From Sphingomonadaceae bacterium (GTDB lineage Bacteria; Pseudomonadota; Alphaproteobacteria; Sphingomonadales; Sphingomonadaceae): a stretch of DNA of 14,204 nt. A model generated the notes under the pieces. That model did no database searches. It was not told the DNA's origin and saw nothing but the letters and a program-made list of their open reading frames with translations. The stretch covers positions 1-14,204 of the forward strand of contig JAHDXX010000066.1 in assembly GCA_023384025.1 (NCBI GenBank). The letters are read 5' to 3'. The stretch's first letter is position 1. Each line of letters begins with the position of its first letter. The position numbers were made by a program, and so were the translations under genes. Below, in pieces: positions 1 to 8,124 of this stretch.

Positions 1-8
1 GCAGCAAA

Positions 9-1268
<1,260 letters not shown>

Positions 1269-1359
1269 TTCCCGTAAGGTCCCGATCCCGCGCCGGACGC
1301 ATTTCCGGCAGGGGATTCGACCGACATTAAAGCCGGATGGTCATTAATCAACAGCCTGC

Positions 1360-1385
1360 ACATAGCACGAAGGGCTTGCCACAAG
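1360..1385 (-). promoter_or_regulatory. Weak heat-shock-like promoter candidate upstream of clpX
   Basis: The 184-base gap between clpP and clpX is long for a simple operon. On the minus strand it contains CTTG (1385-1382), 16 bases, then CTATGT (1365-1360). This resembles alphaproteobacterial sigma-32 promoters, but the spacing is short and the -10 match is partial. The rest of the gap has a 6-bp hairpin (1292-1297 with 1304-1309) and a direct repeat of aacgtgcc (1418-1425 and 1438-1445). No gene is seen in the gap. Confidence 0.2.
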
Positions 1386-1452
1386 CTGAAATGGCAGGGT
1401 TGCCGAAAAGCTACAGTAACGTGCCACCCCGGGGCGGAACGTGCCCCGTGCC

Positions 1453-2151
1453 TTACTCGGGCGCGCCGCCGGTGCCCTTTTCCGCGTCCCCGGCGTCGCC
1501 TTCCGGGCGGGTTTCGAACACCTTGTCGACGATCCCGAACTTCAGCGCCTCTTCCGCTTCAAGGAATGTATCACGGTCCATCGCCTTCTCGATATCGGTC
1601 AGGCTCTGGCCGGTGTACTTGACGTAGAGGCCGTTCATCCGCTCGCGGATGCGCAGGATCTCGCGCGCCTGGATCTCGATGTCGCTGGCCATGCCGCGCG
1701 CGCCGCCGCTGGGCTGGTGGACCATGATCCGCGCGTTGGGCAGCGCGATGCGCATGCCCGGCTCGCCCGCTGCGAGCAGGAAGCTGCCCATGCTCGCCGC
1801 CTGGCCGATGCACACGGTCGAGACGCGCGGCTTGATGTACTGCATGGTGTCGTGGATCGCCATGCCGGCCGTCACCACCCCGCCAGGCGAGTTGATGTAC
1901 ATGCTGATCGGCTTGCCCGGGTTCTCGCTCTCGAGGAACAGCAGCTGGGCGACGATCAGGCTGGCCATGTTGTCTTCGACCTGGCCGGTGACGAACACGA
2001 TGCGTTCGCGCAGCAGGCGGCTGAAGATGTCGAAGCTGCGCTCGCCCCGGCTGGTCTGCTCGACCACCATCGGCACCAGTGCGCCGGTCACCGGGTCGCG
2101 GGTGAACTGGCCCTGGGTAGCGTAAGCGTCGGAACCGAACAGGTCGATCAT
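1453..2151 (-). CDS. clpP: ATP-dependent Clp protease proteolytic subunit ClpP
   Basis: ClpP is the serine peptidase that forms the tetradecameric barrel and degrades chains threaded in by ClpX or ClpA in the cytosol. The 232-residue product has catalytic Ser120 in GQAASMGSF, His145 in MVHQPSGG and Asp194 in MDRDTF, each offset by 9 from E. coli Ser111, His136 and Asp185. It is somewhat longer than the E. coli enzyme, mainly through an acidic, glycine-rich C-terminal tail after about residue 215. The start is supported by a strong GAAGAAGGA ribosome site about six bases upstream. It is transcribed in the same direction as clpX and divergently from the nitrile hydratase genes, with a 176-base shared upstream region. 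Confidence 0.98.
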   Translation of the reverse strand: MIDLFGSDAYATQGQFTRDPVTGALVPMVVEQTSRGERSFDIFSRLLRERIVFVTGQVEDNMASLIVAQLLFLESENPGKPISMYINSPGGVVTAGMAIHDTMQYIKPRVSTVCIGQAASMGSFLLAAGEPGMRIALPNARIMVHQPSGGARGMASDIEIQAREILRIRERMNGLYVKYTGQSLTDIEKAMDRDTFLEAEEALKFGIVDKVFETRPEGDAGDAEKGTGGAPE

Positions 2152-2327
2152 GGCAAATCCTTCTTCGCGTGTGTCAGCGCCGCTATGTCGCGACGACAGC
2201 GCGCGGATGCAAGGGGGTTAACCGTTCAAATCCAAGTAAAGCGCATTGGCGTGCCTTCTGCCCCCGGTTTGACTCGCATCCACGCCTGTGAGAGCTTTCC
2301 CAGAGGGCGCACCGGGGGAGAAGTGCG
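2152..2327. promoter_or_regulatory. Divergent upstream region of clpP and nthB
   Basis: This 176-base non-coding stretch must carry the clpP promoter on the minus strand and probably the nitrile hydratase promoter on the plus strand. On the plus strand GGGGGAG at 2314-2320 is a strong ribosome site seven bases before the nthB start. A TTGACT hexamer near 2269 could be a -35 element, but no convincing -10 follows at the right distance. I see no clear operator or terminator. Confidence 0.35.
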
Positions 2328-2963
2328 ATGGACGGTGTTCACGACCTTGGCGGCAAGCACGGTTTCGGACCGATCGAGTACGAACCGGGCGAGCCGGTGT
2401 TCCACGAGGAATGGCAGGCGACCGCATTCGGGCTGATGCTGGCAGTGCCGTTCAACACAGGCAACCACAACGCCGACCAGTATCGCCATTCCGTCGAGCG
2501 CATGGCGCCCCGTCATTACTTCGCCGCGCACTACTACGAGCGCGTGCTGACCGGGGTGACAACGCTGCTGGTCGAGAACGGCCTGCTCGACCACGACGAA
2601 CTGGAAGAGCGCGCCGGGGGCACCTTTCCGCTCGCCTTGCCGGTCGCGGACAACCCCATGGCCGACCTTCCGGCCCAGCCGACCGCCCGTTTCGCCGTTG
2701 GCGACCGGGTGAGGGTGAAGGATTTCCATCCGCAGGGGCACACGCGTGCGCCCGGATTTTGCCGCAACAAGCAGGGGACCGTGCTGCACGTTGCGCCTCC
2801 CTTCCCCTTTCCCGACGCCTCGGCCCATGACGGGGAGCAGCGCAAAGAGCACACCTACCACGTCGAATTCCCTGCGCATGAGCTGTGGGGTGCCGACGCC
2901 GGGAGCAGCGACTCGGTCGTGGTCGACCTGTGGGACAGCTATCTCGAGGGAGCGGCGGCATGA
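2328..2963 (+). CDS. nthB: Nitrile hydratase beta subunit
   Basis: Nitrile hydratase converts nitriles to amides in the cytosol; the beta subunit shapes the active site around the metal held by alpha. The 211-residue product opens with MDGVHDLGGKHGFGPI, a beta-subunit hallmark, and has the conserved RHSVERM helix. Arg58 and Arg140 (in GHTR) are the likely pair that contact the modified cysteines of alpha; this assignment is from family memory. The C-terminal SH3-like barrel carries HTYHVEF and ends in VVVDLWDSYLE. Length is typical. A GGGGGAG site lies seven bases before ATG. The stop TGA overlaps a downstream ATG as ATGA (2960-2963), the normal coupling to the alpha gene. The beta-before-alpha order is more typical of cobalt-type enzymes. 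Confidence 0.94.
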   Translation: MDGVHDLGGKHGFGPIEYEPGEPVFHEEWQATAFGLMLAVPFNTGNHNADQYRHSVERMAPRHYFAAHYYERVLTGVTTLLVENGLLDHDELEERAGGTFPLALPVADNPMADLPAQPTARFAVGDRVRVKDFHPQGHTRAPGFCRNKQGTVLHVAPPFPFPDASAHDGEQRKEHTYHVEFPAHELWGADAGSSDSVVVDLWDSYLEGAAA

Positions 2964-3564
2964 AGCGGCAAGACACAGCCCCGTCGCGGCGCGCGCGCAG
3001 GCGGTTCGCGATCTGCTGGTTGAAAAGCAGTTGCTGACCGAGGAAGCGATCGAGCAGATCATCCATCTCGGGGAGGAAGAGTTCAAACCGGAGAACGGCG
3101 CCCGGGTGGTTGCGCGGGCATGGACCGACCCTGCTTTCCGGCAACGCCTTCTGGCTGACGGGACGGCGGCCTGCGCCGAGCTCGGTTACGGCGGGCCGCA
3201 GGGCGAATACATCGTGGCGCTGGAGGATACGCCCGGGCGCCACAACGTGATTGTCTGCACCCAATGCTCGTGCACTGCCTGGCCGGTGCTGGGCCTTCCG
3301 CCTGACTGGTACAAGAGCCCGGAATACCGCGCCCGCGTCGTCCGGGAACCGCGCAAGGTCCTGCACGAGCTGGGTCTCGACCTGCCCGGGGAAGTAGCGA
3401 TCCGGGTATGGGAAACGAGCGCGGAGACCCGCTACATTGTCATCCCGCTGCGCCCGGATGGCACCGAGGGATGGAGCGAGGAACAGCTCGCGGGCCTCGT
3501 CAGCAGGGAAGCCCTGATTGGCACCGCGCTCGCCAGCGCACCATCCGGTCCCGCTGGAAACTGA
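2960..3564 (+). CDS. nthA: Nitrile hydratase alpha subunit, apparent frameshift near the 5' end
   Basis: The alpha subunit carries the metal-binding claw of nitrile hydratase. Clear family sequence runs in one frame from about 3001 to 3564: RDLLVEKQLL, the metal motif VCTQCSCT (Cys codons at 3256, 3265, 3271), WPVLGLPPDWYK and RARVVREPRKVL. No good start codon exists in that frame near the beta stop. The expected start is ATG 2960, in the ATGA overlap with beta and preceded by GAGGGAG at 2946-2952. It opens another frame that ends after 25 codons at 3037. The frames join if one GC unit is removed from the (GC)5 tract at 2989-2998, giving a 200-residue protein of normal length. This could be a real mutation, a slippage-controlled switch or a sequence error. 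In-frame starts inside nthB (ATG 2878, GTG 2890) are possible but have no family support. Confidence 0.88.
2989..2998 (+). repeat. (GC)5 dinucleotide tract at the nthA frameshift
   Basis: Five GC units lie about ten codons into the alpha-subunit gene, between the coupled ATG and the conserved coding frame. Losing one unit, or gaining one base, would bring the start into frame. Such tracts are prone to replication slippage and to base-calling errors. Confidence 0.7.
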
Positions 3565-3627
3565 GCAATAGCCCGAATTTGCGCACAGCGGGCTTGCGCT
3601 TGGCGCATTTCCGGGCAGGTTCAGGTC

Positions 3628-5121
3628 ATGACCAGAACCGCAGCGCTCCTCCTCGCCCTCGTCACCTCCGGCAGCCTCGCTGCCCCGGCCATGGCGACGT
3701 TCAACAGGCAGACCGATCAGGAAACGCAAGGTTACGTCAACCGGATCGAGGCGTTTGACGACGCCGGCCCGATGATCGGCGCGGTGATCGTGCACGACCC
3801 CGAGGCGGCGGCGAAGTCGAAAGCCCTGCTGAACACGCCCCTGCAAGGCCAGTCAGTGCTGGTGAAGGACAATATCGAGACCCGCGAATGGCCGACCACC
3901 GCGGGCAGCCTGGCGCTGGCGAACAACATGACCGGGCGCGACGCGCCGCTCATCACAAACCTGCGCGCGGCAGGGGGCATGGTGCTGGGCAAGACGAACC
4001 TTTCCGAATGGGCCAACATCCGCGACAACGACTCGACCAGCGGATGGAGCGCGGTCGGCGGGCTGACCCGCAACCCGTATGCAACCGACCGCAATGCCTG
4101 CGGCTCGTCCTCCGGAAGCGGCGCGGCGGTGGCGGCGGGATTTGCGTGGGCCGCGATCGGGACGGAGACCAACGGTTCGATCACCTGCCCCGCCTCGATC
4201 AACGGGATCGTCGGGTTCAAGCCGACCGTCGGGCTGGTCAGCCGGACCTACGTGGTGCCGATCTCCAGCACGCAGGACACCCCCGGGCCGATGACGCGCA
4301 ACGTGTGGGATGCGGCGCGCCTTCTCACCGCGATCGCCGGGAGCGATCCGCTCGACCCCGCCACCGCCGAAGCCGACGCGCGCAAGATCAATTTCGCCGC
4401 CGGGCTTGGCAAGGCCTCGCTCGCGGGCGTGCGCATCGGGGTGATGCGCAAGCAGGTCGGCGACCGGGAGGATCTGGCGGCGGTGTTCGACACCGCGCTC
4501 GCGGACATGGAGCGCGCCGGTGCCGTGCTGGTCGATATCGAGTTCGACCCCGACACGCAGATGTACCGCGACAGCTTCACCGTGCTGATGTTCGAGCTGC
4601 GCGAGGAGATGGGCAAGTACCTCGCCTCGCTGCCGGGCGAAGGGATGCCGCGCACCCTCGCTGACCTGATCGCGTTCAACCAGGCCAATGCCGGCACCGA
4701 GATGCGCTGGTTCGGCCAGAGCCTGTTCGAACTGGCCGAGACCACCACCGACCGCGAGGCCTACGAAAAGGCCCGCGCCAATGCCCAGCGCATCGCCGGG
4801 CCGGAGACGATCGACAAGCTGCTCGCCGAGCACAACGTCACGCTGCTGGTCGCCCCGACCCGCGGACCGGCGTGGACCACCGACCTGGTCAATGGCGACA
4901 ACTTCAACGGCAGCATCGGCTTCGGCGCACCGGCGGCGATTGCCGGGTACCCGCACCTGACCGTGCCGATGGGTGCGGTCGAGCGGCTGCCGGTGGGGAT
5001 CAGCTTCGTCGGCGCGAAATGGGCCGATGCCGAGGTGCTGAAGGCCGGTGCGGCTTACGAAAAAGCGCGGACAGCCGAGCTGCCCGCGCCTTCGTTCAAG
5101 CCATGGAGCGCGGGCGACTGA
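3628..5121 (+). CDS. Secreted amidase-signature-family amidase
   Basis: This enzyme should hydrolyse amides to carboxylates plus ammonia. The 497-residue product belongs to the amidase signature family. The Ser-cisSer-Lys triad is probably Lys80 (VLVKDN), Ser161 (GSSSGSG) and Ser184 (TETNGSITCPA). INGIVGFKPTVGLVSR and QDTPGPMTRNVWDAA follow as expected. Residues 1-23 look like a signal peptide (MTRTAALLLALVTSG, then AAPAMA), so the enzyme is probably periplasmic. The GSSSGSG form and the signal peptide recall secreted peptide amidases as much as nitrile-pathway amidases, so substrate is uncertain. The gene starts 63 bases after nthA on the same strand, suggesting a nitrile to amide to acid cassette. 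ATG 3628 has an AGGT sequence just upstream. It converges with tig. Confidence 0.93.
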   Translation: MTRTAALLLALVTSGSLAAPAMATFNRQTDQETQGYVNRIEAFDDAGPMIGAVIVHDPEAAAKSKALLNTPLQGQSVLVKDNIETREWPTTAGSLALANNMTGRDAPLITNLRAAGGMVLGKTNLSEWANIRDNDSTSGWSAVGGLTRNPYATDRNACGSSSGSGAAVAAGFAWAAIGTETNGSITCPASINGIVGFKPTVGLVSRTYVVPISSTQDTPGPMTRNVWDAARLLTAIAGSDPLDPATAEADARKINFAAGLGKASLAGVRIGVMRKQVGDREDLAAVFDTALADMERAGAVLVDIEFDPDTQMYRDSFTVLMFELREEMGKYLASLPGEGMPRTLADLIAFNQANAGTEMRWFGQSLFELAETTTDREAYEKARANAQRIAGPETIDKLLAEHNVTLLVAPTRGPAWTTDLVNGDNFNGSIGFGAPAAIAGYPHLTVPMGAVERLPVGISFVGAKWADAEVLKAGAAYEKARTAELPAPSFKPWSAGD

Positions 5122-5128
5122 CCCGCGC
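5108..5128. terminator. Hairpin between convergent amidase and tig genes
   Basis: A perfect 7-bp GC stem (GCGCGGG at 5108-5114 with CCCGCGC at 5122-5128) with a 7-base loop spans the amidase stop codon and lies just beyond the tig stop. No T-run follows on either strand, so termination in both directions is only a suggestion. Confidence 0.35.
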
Positions 5129-5139
5129 CGCGCGGCTGA

Positions 5140-6672
5140 TTACTTCTTCGCCGCTGCCTTCTTGGCTGGAGCCTTCTTCGCAGCGGGCTTTTCCTCGGCG
5201 TCCGCCTTGGGAGCAGCCTTCTTTGCAGGGGCCTTCTTCGGCTTGGCTTCGGCCTTGGGCTCAGCCTCTTCCTTGGCTGCGGCCTTCTTGGCGGGCGCCT
5301 TCTTCGCCGCAGCCTTCTTGGCGGGCTTGGCTGCCGGAGCCGACTCTTCGGCTTCGATCGCGGCTTCCAGCTCCTCGCGGGTCACTTCGCGCTCGGTGAC
5401 TTCGGCCTTGTCGAACAGGAAGTCGACGACCTTGTCCTCGTAGAGCGGGGCGCGCAACTGGGCGGCGGCCATCGGTTCCTGACGGACGTAGTCGACGAAC
5501 CGCTGGCGGTCTTCCGGGCGGTACTGCTGGGCGGCCTGCTGCAGCAGCATGTTCATTTCCTGCGCCGAGACCTCGACGCCGTTGGCCTGGCCGATCTCGC
5601 TCAGCAGCAGGCCGAGGCGCACGCGGCGTTCGGCGATGGCGCGGTAATCGTCGCGCTCGGCTTCGATTTCCTTCATCGCCTTGGCCGGATCCTCGTCGCG
5701 GGCAGCTTCCTGCTCGAGCTGGGCCCAGATCTGGTCGAATTCGGCTTCGACCATCTTCGGCGGGACCGGGAAGTCGTGGCCCGCGGCGAGCTGGTCGAGC
5801 AGCTGGCGCTTCATCTGGGTGCGGGTCAGGCCGGCAGTTTCCTGCTCGAGCTGGCCGCGCAGCAGGCCGCGCAGCTGGTCGATGCCTTCCAGGCCCAGGT
5901 TCTTGGCGAACTCGTCGTCGACCTTGGTCTCGGTCTCGACCTTGACCTGCTTGACCACGATCGCGAACTGCGCGTCCTTGCCGGCGAGGTTCTCGGCCGG
6001 GTAGTCTTCCGGGAAAGTGACGGTGATGGTCTTCTCGTCGCCGGTCTTCACGCCTTCGAGCTGTTCTTCGAAGCCGGGGATGAACTGGCCCGAGCCGATC
6101 ACCAGCGCGGCGTCTTCCGCCTTGCCGCCGTCGAACTCGACCCCGTCGATCGAGCCGGTGAAGTCGATGATCAGCTGGTCGCCGCTCGCCGCCTTGCGGG
6201 TCTTGGGCGCATCCTTGTAGCTCTTCTGCTGGCCGGCGATGCGCAGCACCGCTTCGTCAACCGCCTCGTCGGAGACCGGCACGGTGAGCTTTTCCAGCGC
6301 GAGGCCATCGAGCGAAGGCGCCTCGATTTCAGGCAGCACTTCGACTTCGACGGTCAGGACCATGTCCTTGCCCTGTTCGTAGCCTTCGCCGAGCGAAACC
6401 GACGGCTGCATCGCCGGGCGGATCTTCTGCTCGACCATCAGCTGGTCGACCGATTCGCGGATCACGTCGTTGACCGCCTGGGCGTGCATCTGCTCGCCGT
6501 GCATCTTGCGCACGAGGTTGGCGGGCACCTTGCCCGGGCGGAAGCCGGGCATGCGCACCTGCGGGGCGATCTTCTTCACTTCCCCGTCGATACGGGCCTC
6601 GATCGCGGCGGCCGGAATGGTCACCTCGAAGGTGCGCTGCAGCCCTTCGTTGACGGTCTCTTTGATCTGCAT
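5140..6672 (-). CDS. tig: Trigger factor, ribosome-associated chaperone with lysine/alanine-rich tail
   Basis: Trigger factor binds ribosomal protein L23 at the exit tunnel and shields nascent chains; it also has peptidyl-prolyl isomerase activity. The 510-residue product begins with the ribosome-binding domain, whose signature GFRPGKVP is at 43-50. A PPIase domain follows at roughly 162-247 (GDQLIIDFTGSIDGVEFDGG; GSGQFIPGFEEQLEG), then the helical substrate-binding arms to about 440. Residues from about 444 to the end form a low-complexity tail of PAKKAAAKKA-like units with acidic patches. This extends the protein beyond the roughly 430 residues of E. coli TF. The gene is read away from tRNA-Leu. 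AGAAGG, the best ribosome site, sits rather far (about 14 bases) from the ATG, but the MQIKET start fits the family. Confidence 0.97.
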   Translation of the reverse strand: MQIKETVNEGLQRTFEVTIPAAAIEARIDGEVKKIAPQVRMPGFRPGKVPANLVRKMHGEQMHAQAVNDVIRESVDQLMVEQKIRPAMQPSVSLGEGYEQGKDMVLTVEVEVLPEIEAPSLDGLALEKLTVPVSDEAVDEAVLRIAGQQKSYKDAPKTRKAASGDQLIIDFTGSIDGVEFDGGKAEDAALVIGSGQFIPGFEEQLEGVKTGDEKTITVTFPEDYPAENLAGKDAQFAIVVKQVKVETETKVDDEFAKNLGLEGIDQLRGLLRGQLEQETAGLTRTQMKRQLLDQLAAGHDFPVPPKMVEAEFDQIWAQLEQEAARDEDPAKAMKEIEAERDDYRAIAERRVRLGLLLSEIGQANGVEVSAQEMNMLLQQAAQQYRPEDRQRFVDYVRQEPMAAAQLRAPLYEDKVVDFLFDKAEVTEREVTREELEAAIEAEESAPAAKPAKKAAAKKAPAKKAAAKEEAEPKAEAKPKKAPAKKAAPKADAEEKPAAKKAPAKKAAAKK

Positions 6673-6730
6673 GGTGCGAATTCAAACCTTCTCAAGAACA
6701 CTCAATTGCCGGTGATGCCGGGGCGCGAAC

Positions 6731-6815
6731 TGGTGCGGGCGAAGGGACTCGAACCCCCACATCTTGCGATGCCAGAACCTAAATCTGGTGCGTCTACCAA
6801 TTTCGCCACGCCCGC
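6731..6815 (-). tRNA. tRNA-Leu (anticodon UAG)
   Basis: The minus strand folds as a class II tRNA of 85 bases. The acceptor stem GCGGGCG (6815-6809) pairs with CGCCCGC (6741-6735), followed by A and an encoded CCA at 6733-6731. The D-arm contains TGGTAGACGC, typical of tRNA-Leu. The anticodon arm is CCAGA, loop TTTAGGT, TCTGG, giving anticodon UAG for CUN leucine codons. A short variable arm and a GGTTCGAGTCC T-arm complete it. It lies 58 bases upstream of tig on the same strand and may share its transcript. Confidence 0.97.
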
Positions 6816-6896
6816 AGTCCGAACGAAGCCGCGCTACAGGCGCACGCGCCCGCAACGAACAGACCGGCGCCCTTAATCGGGCAGGCGCAAAAGGGC

Positions 6897-6920
6897 AAGC
6901 GGGGAAGCGGGGAAGCGGGA
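6897..6920 (+). repeat. Three tandem 8-bp repeats
   Basis: The unit aagcgggg occurs at 6897-6904 and 6905-6912, then as aagcggga at 6913-6920. It lies in the 162-base divergent region between tRNA-Leu and the DUF3297 gene. The role is unknown. Confidence 0.75.
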
Positions 6921-6927
6921 GGTCTGA

Positions 6928-6950
6928 CCGTTCAAGCCGCGCTTGAACGG
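6928..6950. promoter_or_regulatory. 10-bp perfect inverted repeat upstream of the DUF3297 gene
   Basis: CCGTTCAAGC (6928-6937) and GCTTGAACGG (6941-6950) are exact inverted repeats with a CGC loop. They lie 27 bases before the DUF3297 ATG. No T-run follows, so this is more like an operator or a 5'-leader hairpin than a terminator. Confidence 0.45.
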
Positions 6951-6977
6951 CGGCCAACCCGCGACTAAGGCGCGGGC

Positions 6978-7262
6978 ATGAGCGACGACACCACACAGGA
7001 CACCCCACCCGACCACCTCTCGGTCAACCCGCGCAGCCCGTTCTTCGACGCGGACAAGCTGCAACGCGGCGTCGGCATCCGGTTCAAGGACCGGGTACGC
7101 ACCGATATCGAGGAATACTGCATCTCCGAAGGCTGGGTCCGCGTCCAGGCCGGCAAGGCGGTCGACCGCAAGGGCCAGCCGATCACCCTCAAGCTGACCG
7201 GCCCGGTCGAGGCATGGTACGAGGACCTGGGCGAAAACCCGCCGGTGGCGAGGAAGGGGTGA
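6978..7262 (+). CDS. DUF3297 family protein
   Basis: The 94-residue product matches what I recall of DUF3297: a short disordered N-terminus, then LSVNPRSPFFDADKLQRGVGIRFK and a domain ending PVEAWYEDLGEN. Family members are short soluble proteins of unknown function, sometimes labelled glutathione peroxidase-like without clear support. No signal peptide or membrane segment is seen. ATG 6978 has AAGG at 6967-6970, seven bases upstream. It has high-GC codon use like the backbone and is divergent from tRNA-Leu and tig. A candidate promoter for the next module overlaps its stop codon. Confidence 0.9.
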   Translation: MSDDTTQDTPPDHLSVNPRSPFFDADKLQRGVGIRFKDRVRTDIEEYCISEGWVRVQAGKAVDRKGQPITLKLTGPVEAWYEDLGENPPVARKG

Positions 7263-7286
7263 CAAACCGCGCTTCGTGCTTATAGC
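7259..7286 (+). promoter_or_regulatory. Candidate sigma-70-type promoter for the three-gene module
   Basis: GTGACA (7259-7264) and TATAGC (7281-7286) are separated by 16 bases. They resemble -35 and -10 elements and lie about 40 bases before the first gene of the low-GC module. The -35 hexamer overlaps the stop of the DUF3297 gene, the exact point where base composition changes. Confidence 0.35.
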
Positions 7287-7326
7287 ATGGTCCCGTTATC
7301 GTTTGTGACGCTTTCTAGAGAGTTCG

Positions 7327-8124
7327 ATGTCCCGACCCGCTGATTTGCCGGATTACCACGAACCGCCTCTAAACGAGCTTGTTTTGGGTGTGCAGTTTGA
7401 TCCCATTCCCGGTTATTCGACCGTCGACGCGGGCGCGATTTGGAGTCTCTTCCGATCTGAGTTCCCTGTCGTCCAAGAGCAACCTCCTTTGGCGCCTCAG
7501 TTCGAGACTTTTGGAGGAGGTCCGTCACCTGGGGTTCATATTCAGTTCGGCCCAATGATCGGCCATATGCGACTTTGGTTCGTGACCGAGCAAGGTGATC
7601 ACCTGCTGCAATTCCAGCCTGATCGCCTACTCCTAAATTGGCGGCAGAATGGTGAGGGCACATACCCTCGTTATGAGCAAATCGCCAAGGCCTTCCAGGA
7701 AAGCTTGAGCAAGCTGTGCAATCATGTTCAAGCCGAAATGGGCTATGAACTTGATATCAATCAGATTGAGATTACATACATCAACATCATCCCTGTTGAA
7801 GACACGTCTGAACAGAGCAAGTGGCTTACGATTTTCCCAGCCTTTGGATTTCCAATCGAAGCAATGAGCGCGAACTTCTCCGAGATTTCTCAAAGCGAAG
7901 ATGGAAAGTCTATAGGCCGACTTCATCACGAACTGCGGTCTGCGGTAAGCATTGACGGGCGGAATAAGGCACTCCAACTCAATCTGACATATCGTGGAAA
8001 ACCAACGCTTCCGGGGATTGACGGAGCACTAGAATTGCTTGGAAAAGGTCGCTTGGCCATCGTGAAGCGCTTCACGGAGCTTACGACCAATGAAGCGCAC
8101 AATGCATGGAAGAGAACGAAATGA
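7327..8124 (+). CDS. TIGR04255 family protein
   Basis: This 265-residue protein fits the sporadically distributed TIGR04255 family, whose function is unknown. The N-terminus has PPLNELVLGVQF, a recognisable family opening, and LRLWFVTEQGDHLLQFQPDRLLLNWR-like sequence follows at about 80-105 in typical order. The C-terminal half has a RGKPT segment and a helix with an ELTTNEAHNAW ending, another family hallmark. No signal peptide or membrane segment is visible. It is the first of three same-strand genes; its TGA overlaps the next gene's ATG as ATGA. Base composition is low: 21 of 60 bases are G or C in 7741-7800, against 40 of 60 in 12121-12180 in der. This suggests acquisition by transfer. 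The ribosome site is weak (AGAGAG around 7314-7320). Confidence 0.82.
   Translation: MSRPADLPDYHEPPLNELVLGVQFDPIPGYSTVDAGAIWSLFRSEFPVVQEQPPLAPQFETFGGGPSPGVHIQFGPMIGHMRLWFVTEQGDHLLQFQPDRLLLNWRQNGEGTYPRYEQIAKAFQESLSKLCNHVQAEMGYELDINQIEITYINIIPVEDTSEQSKWLTIFPAFGFPIEAMSANFSEISQSEDGKSIGRLHHELRSAVSIDGRNKALQLNLTYRGKPTLPGIDGALELLGKGRLAIVKRFTELTTNEAHNAWKRTK

Noticed and set aside
3565..3627. Possible terminator or separate promoter between nthA and the amidase
   Set aside because: Only weak GCGC inverted pieces are visible, with no T-run and no clear -35/-10 pair; the 63-base gap is compatible with one operon.
2452..3846. 464-residue minus-strand ORF across the nitrile hydratase genes
   Set aside because: Antisense of clearly recognised nthB and nthA; composition is Arg-rich and without domains.
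5140..5345. Repeated DNA in the tig 3' end as a CRISPR or tandem-repeat array
   Set aside because: The repetition follows the codons of the lysine/alanine tail and has no regular spacers.
6731..7262. tRNA-Leu as the integration site of the low-GC module
   Set aside because: A backbone-like DUF3297 gene lies between the tRNA and the module, and no copy of the tRNA 3' end was found at the module's right edge; no integrase gene is present.
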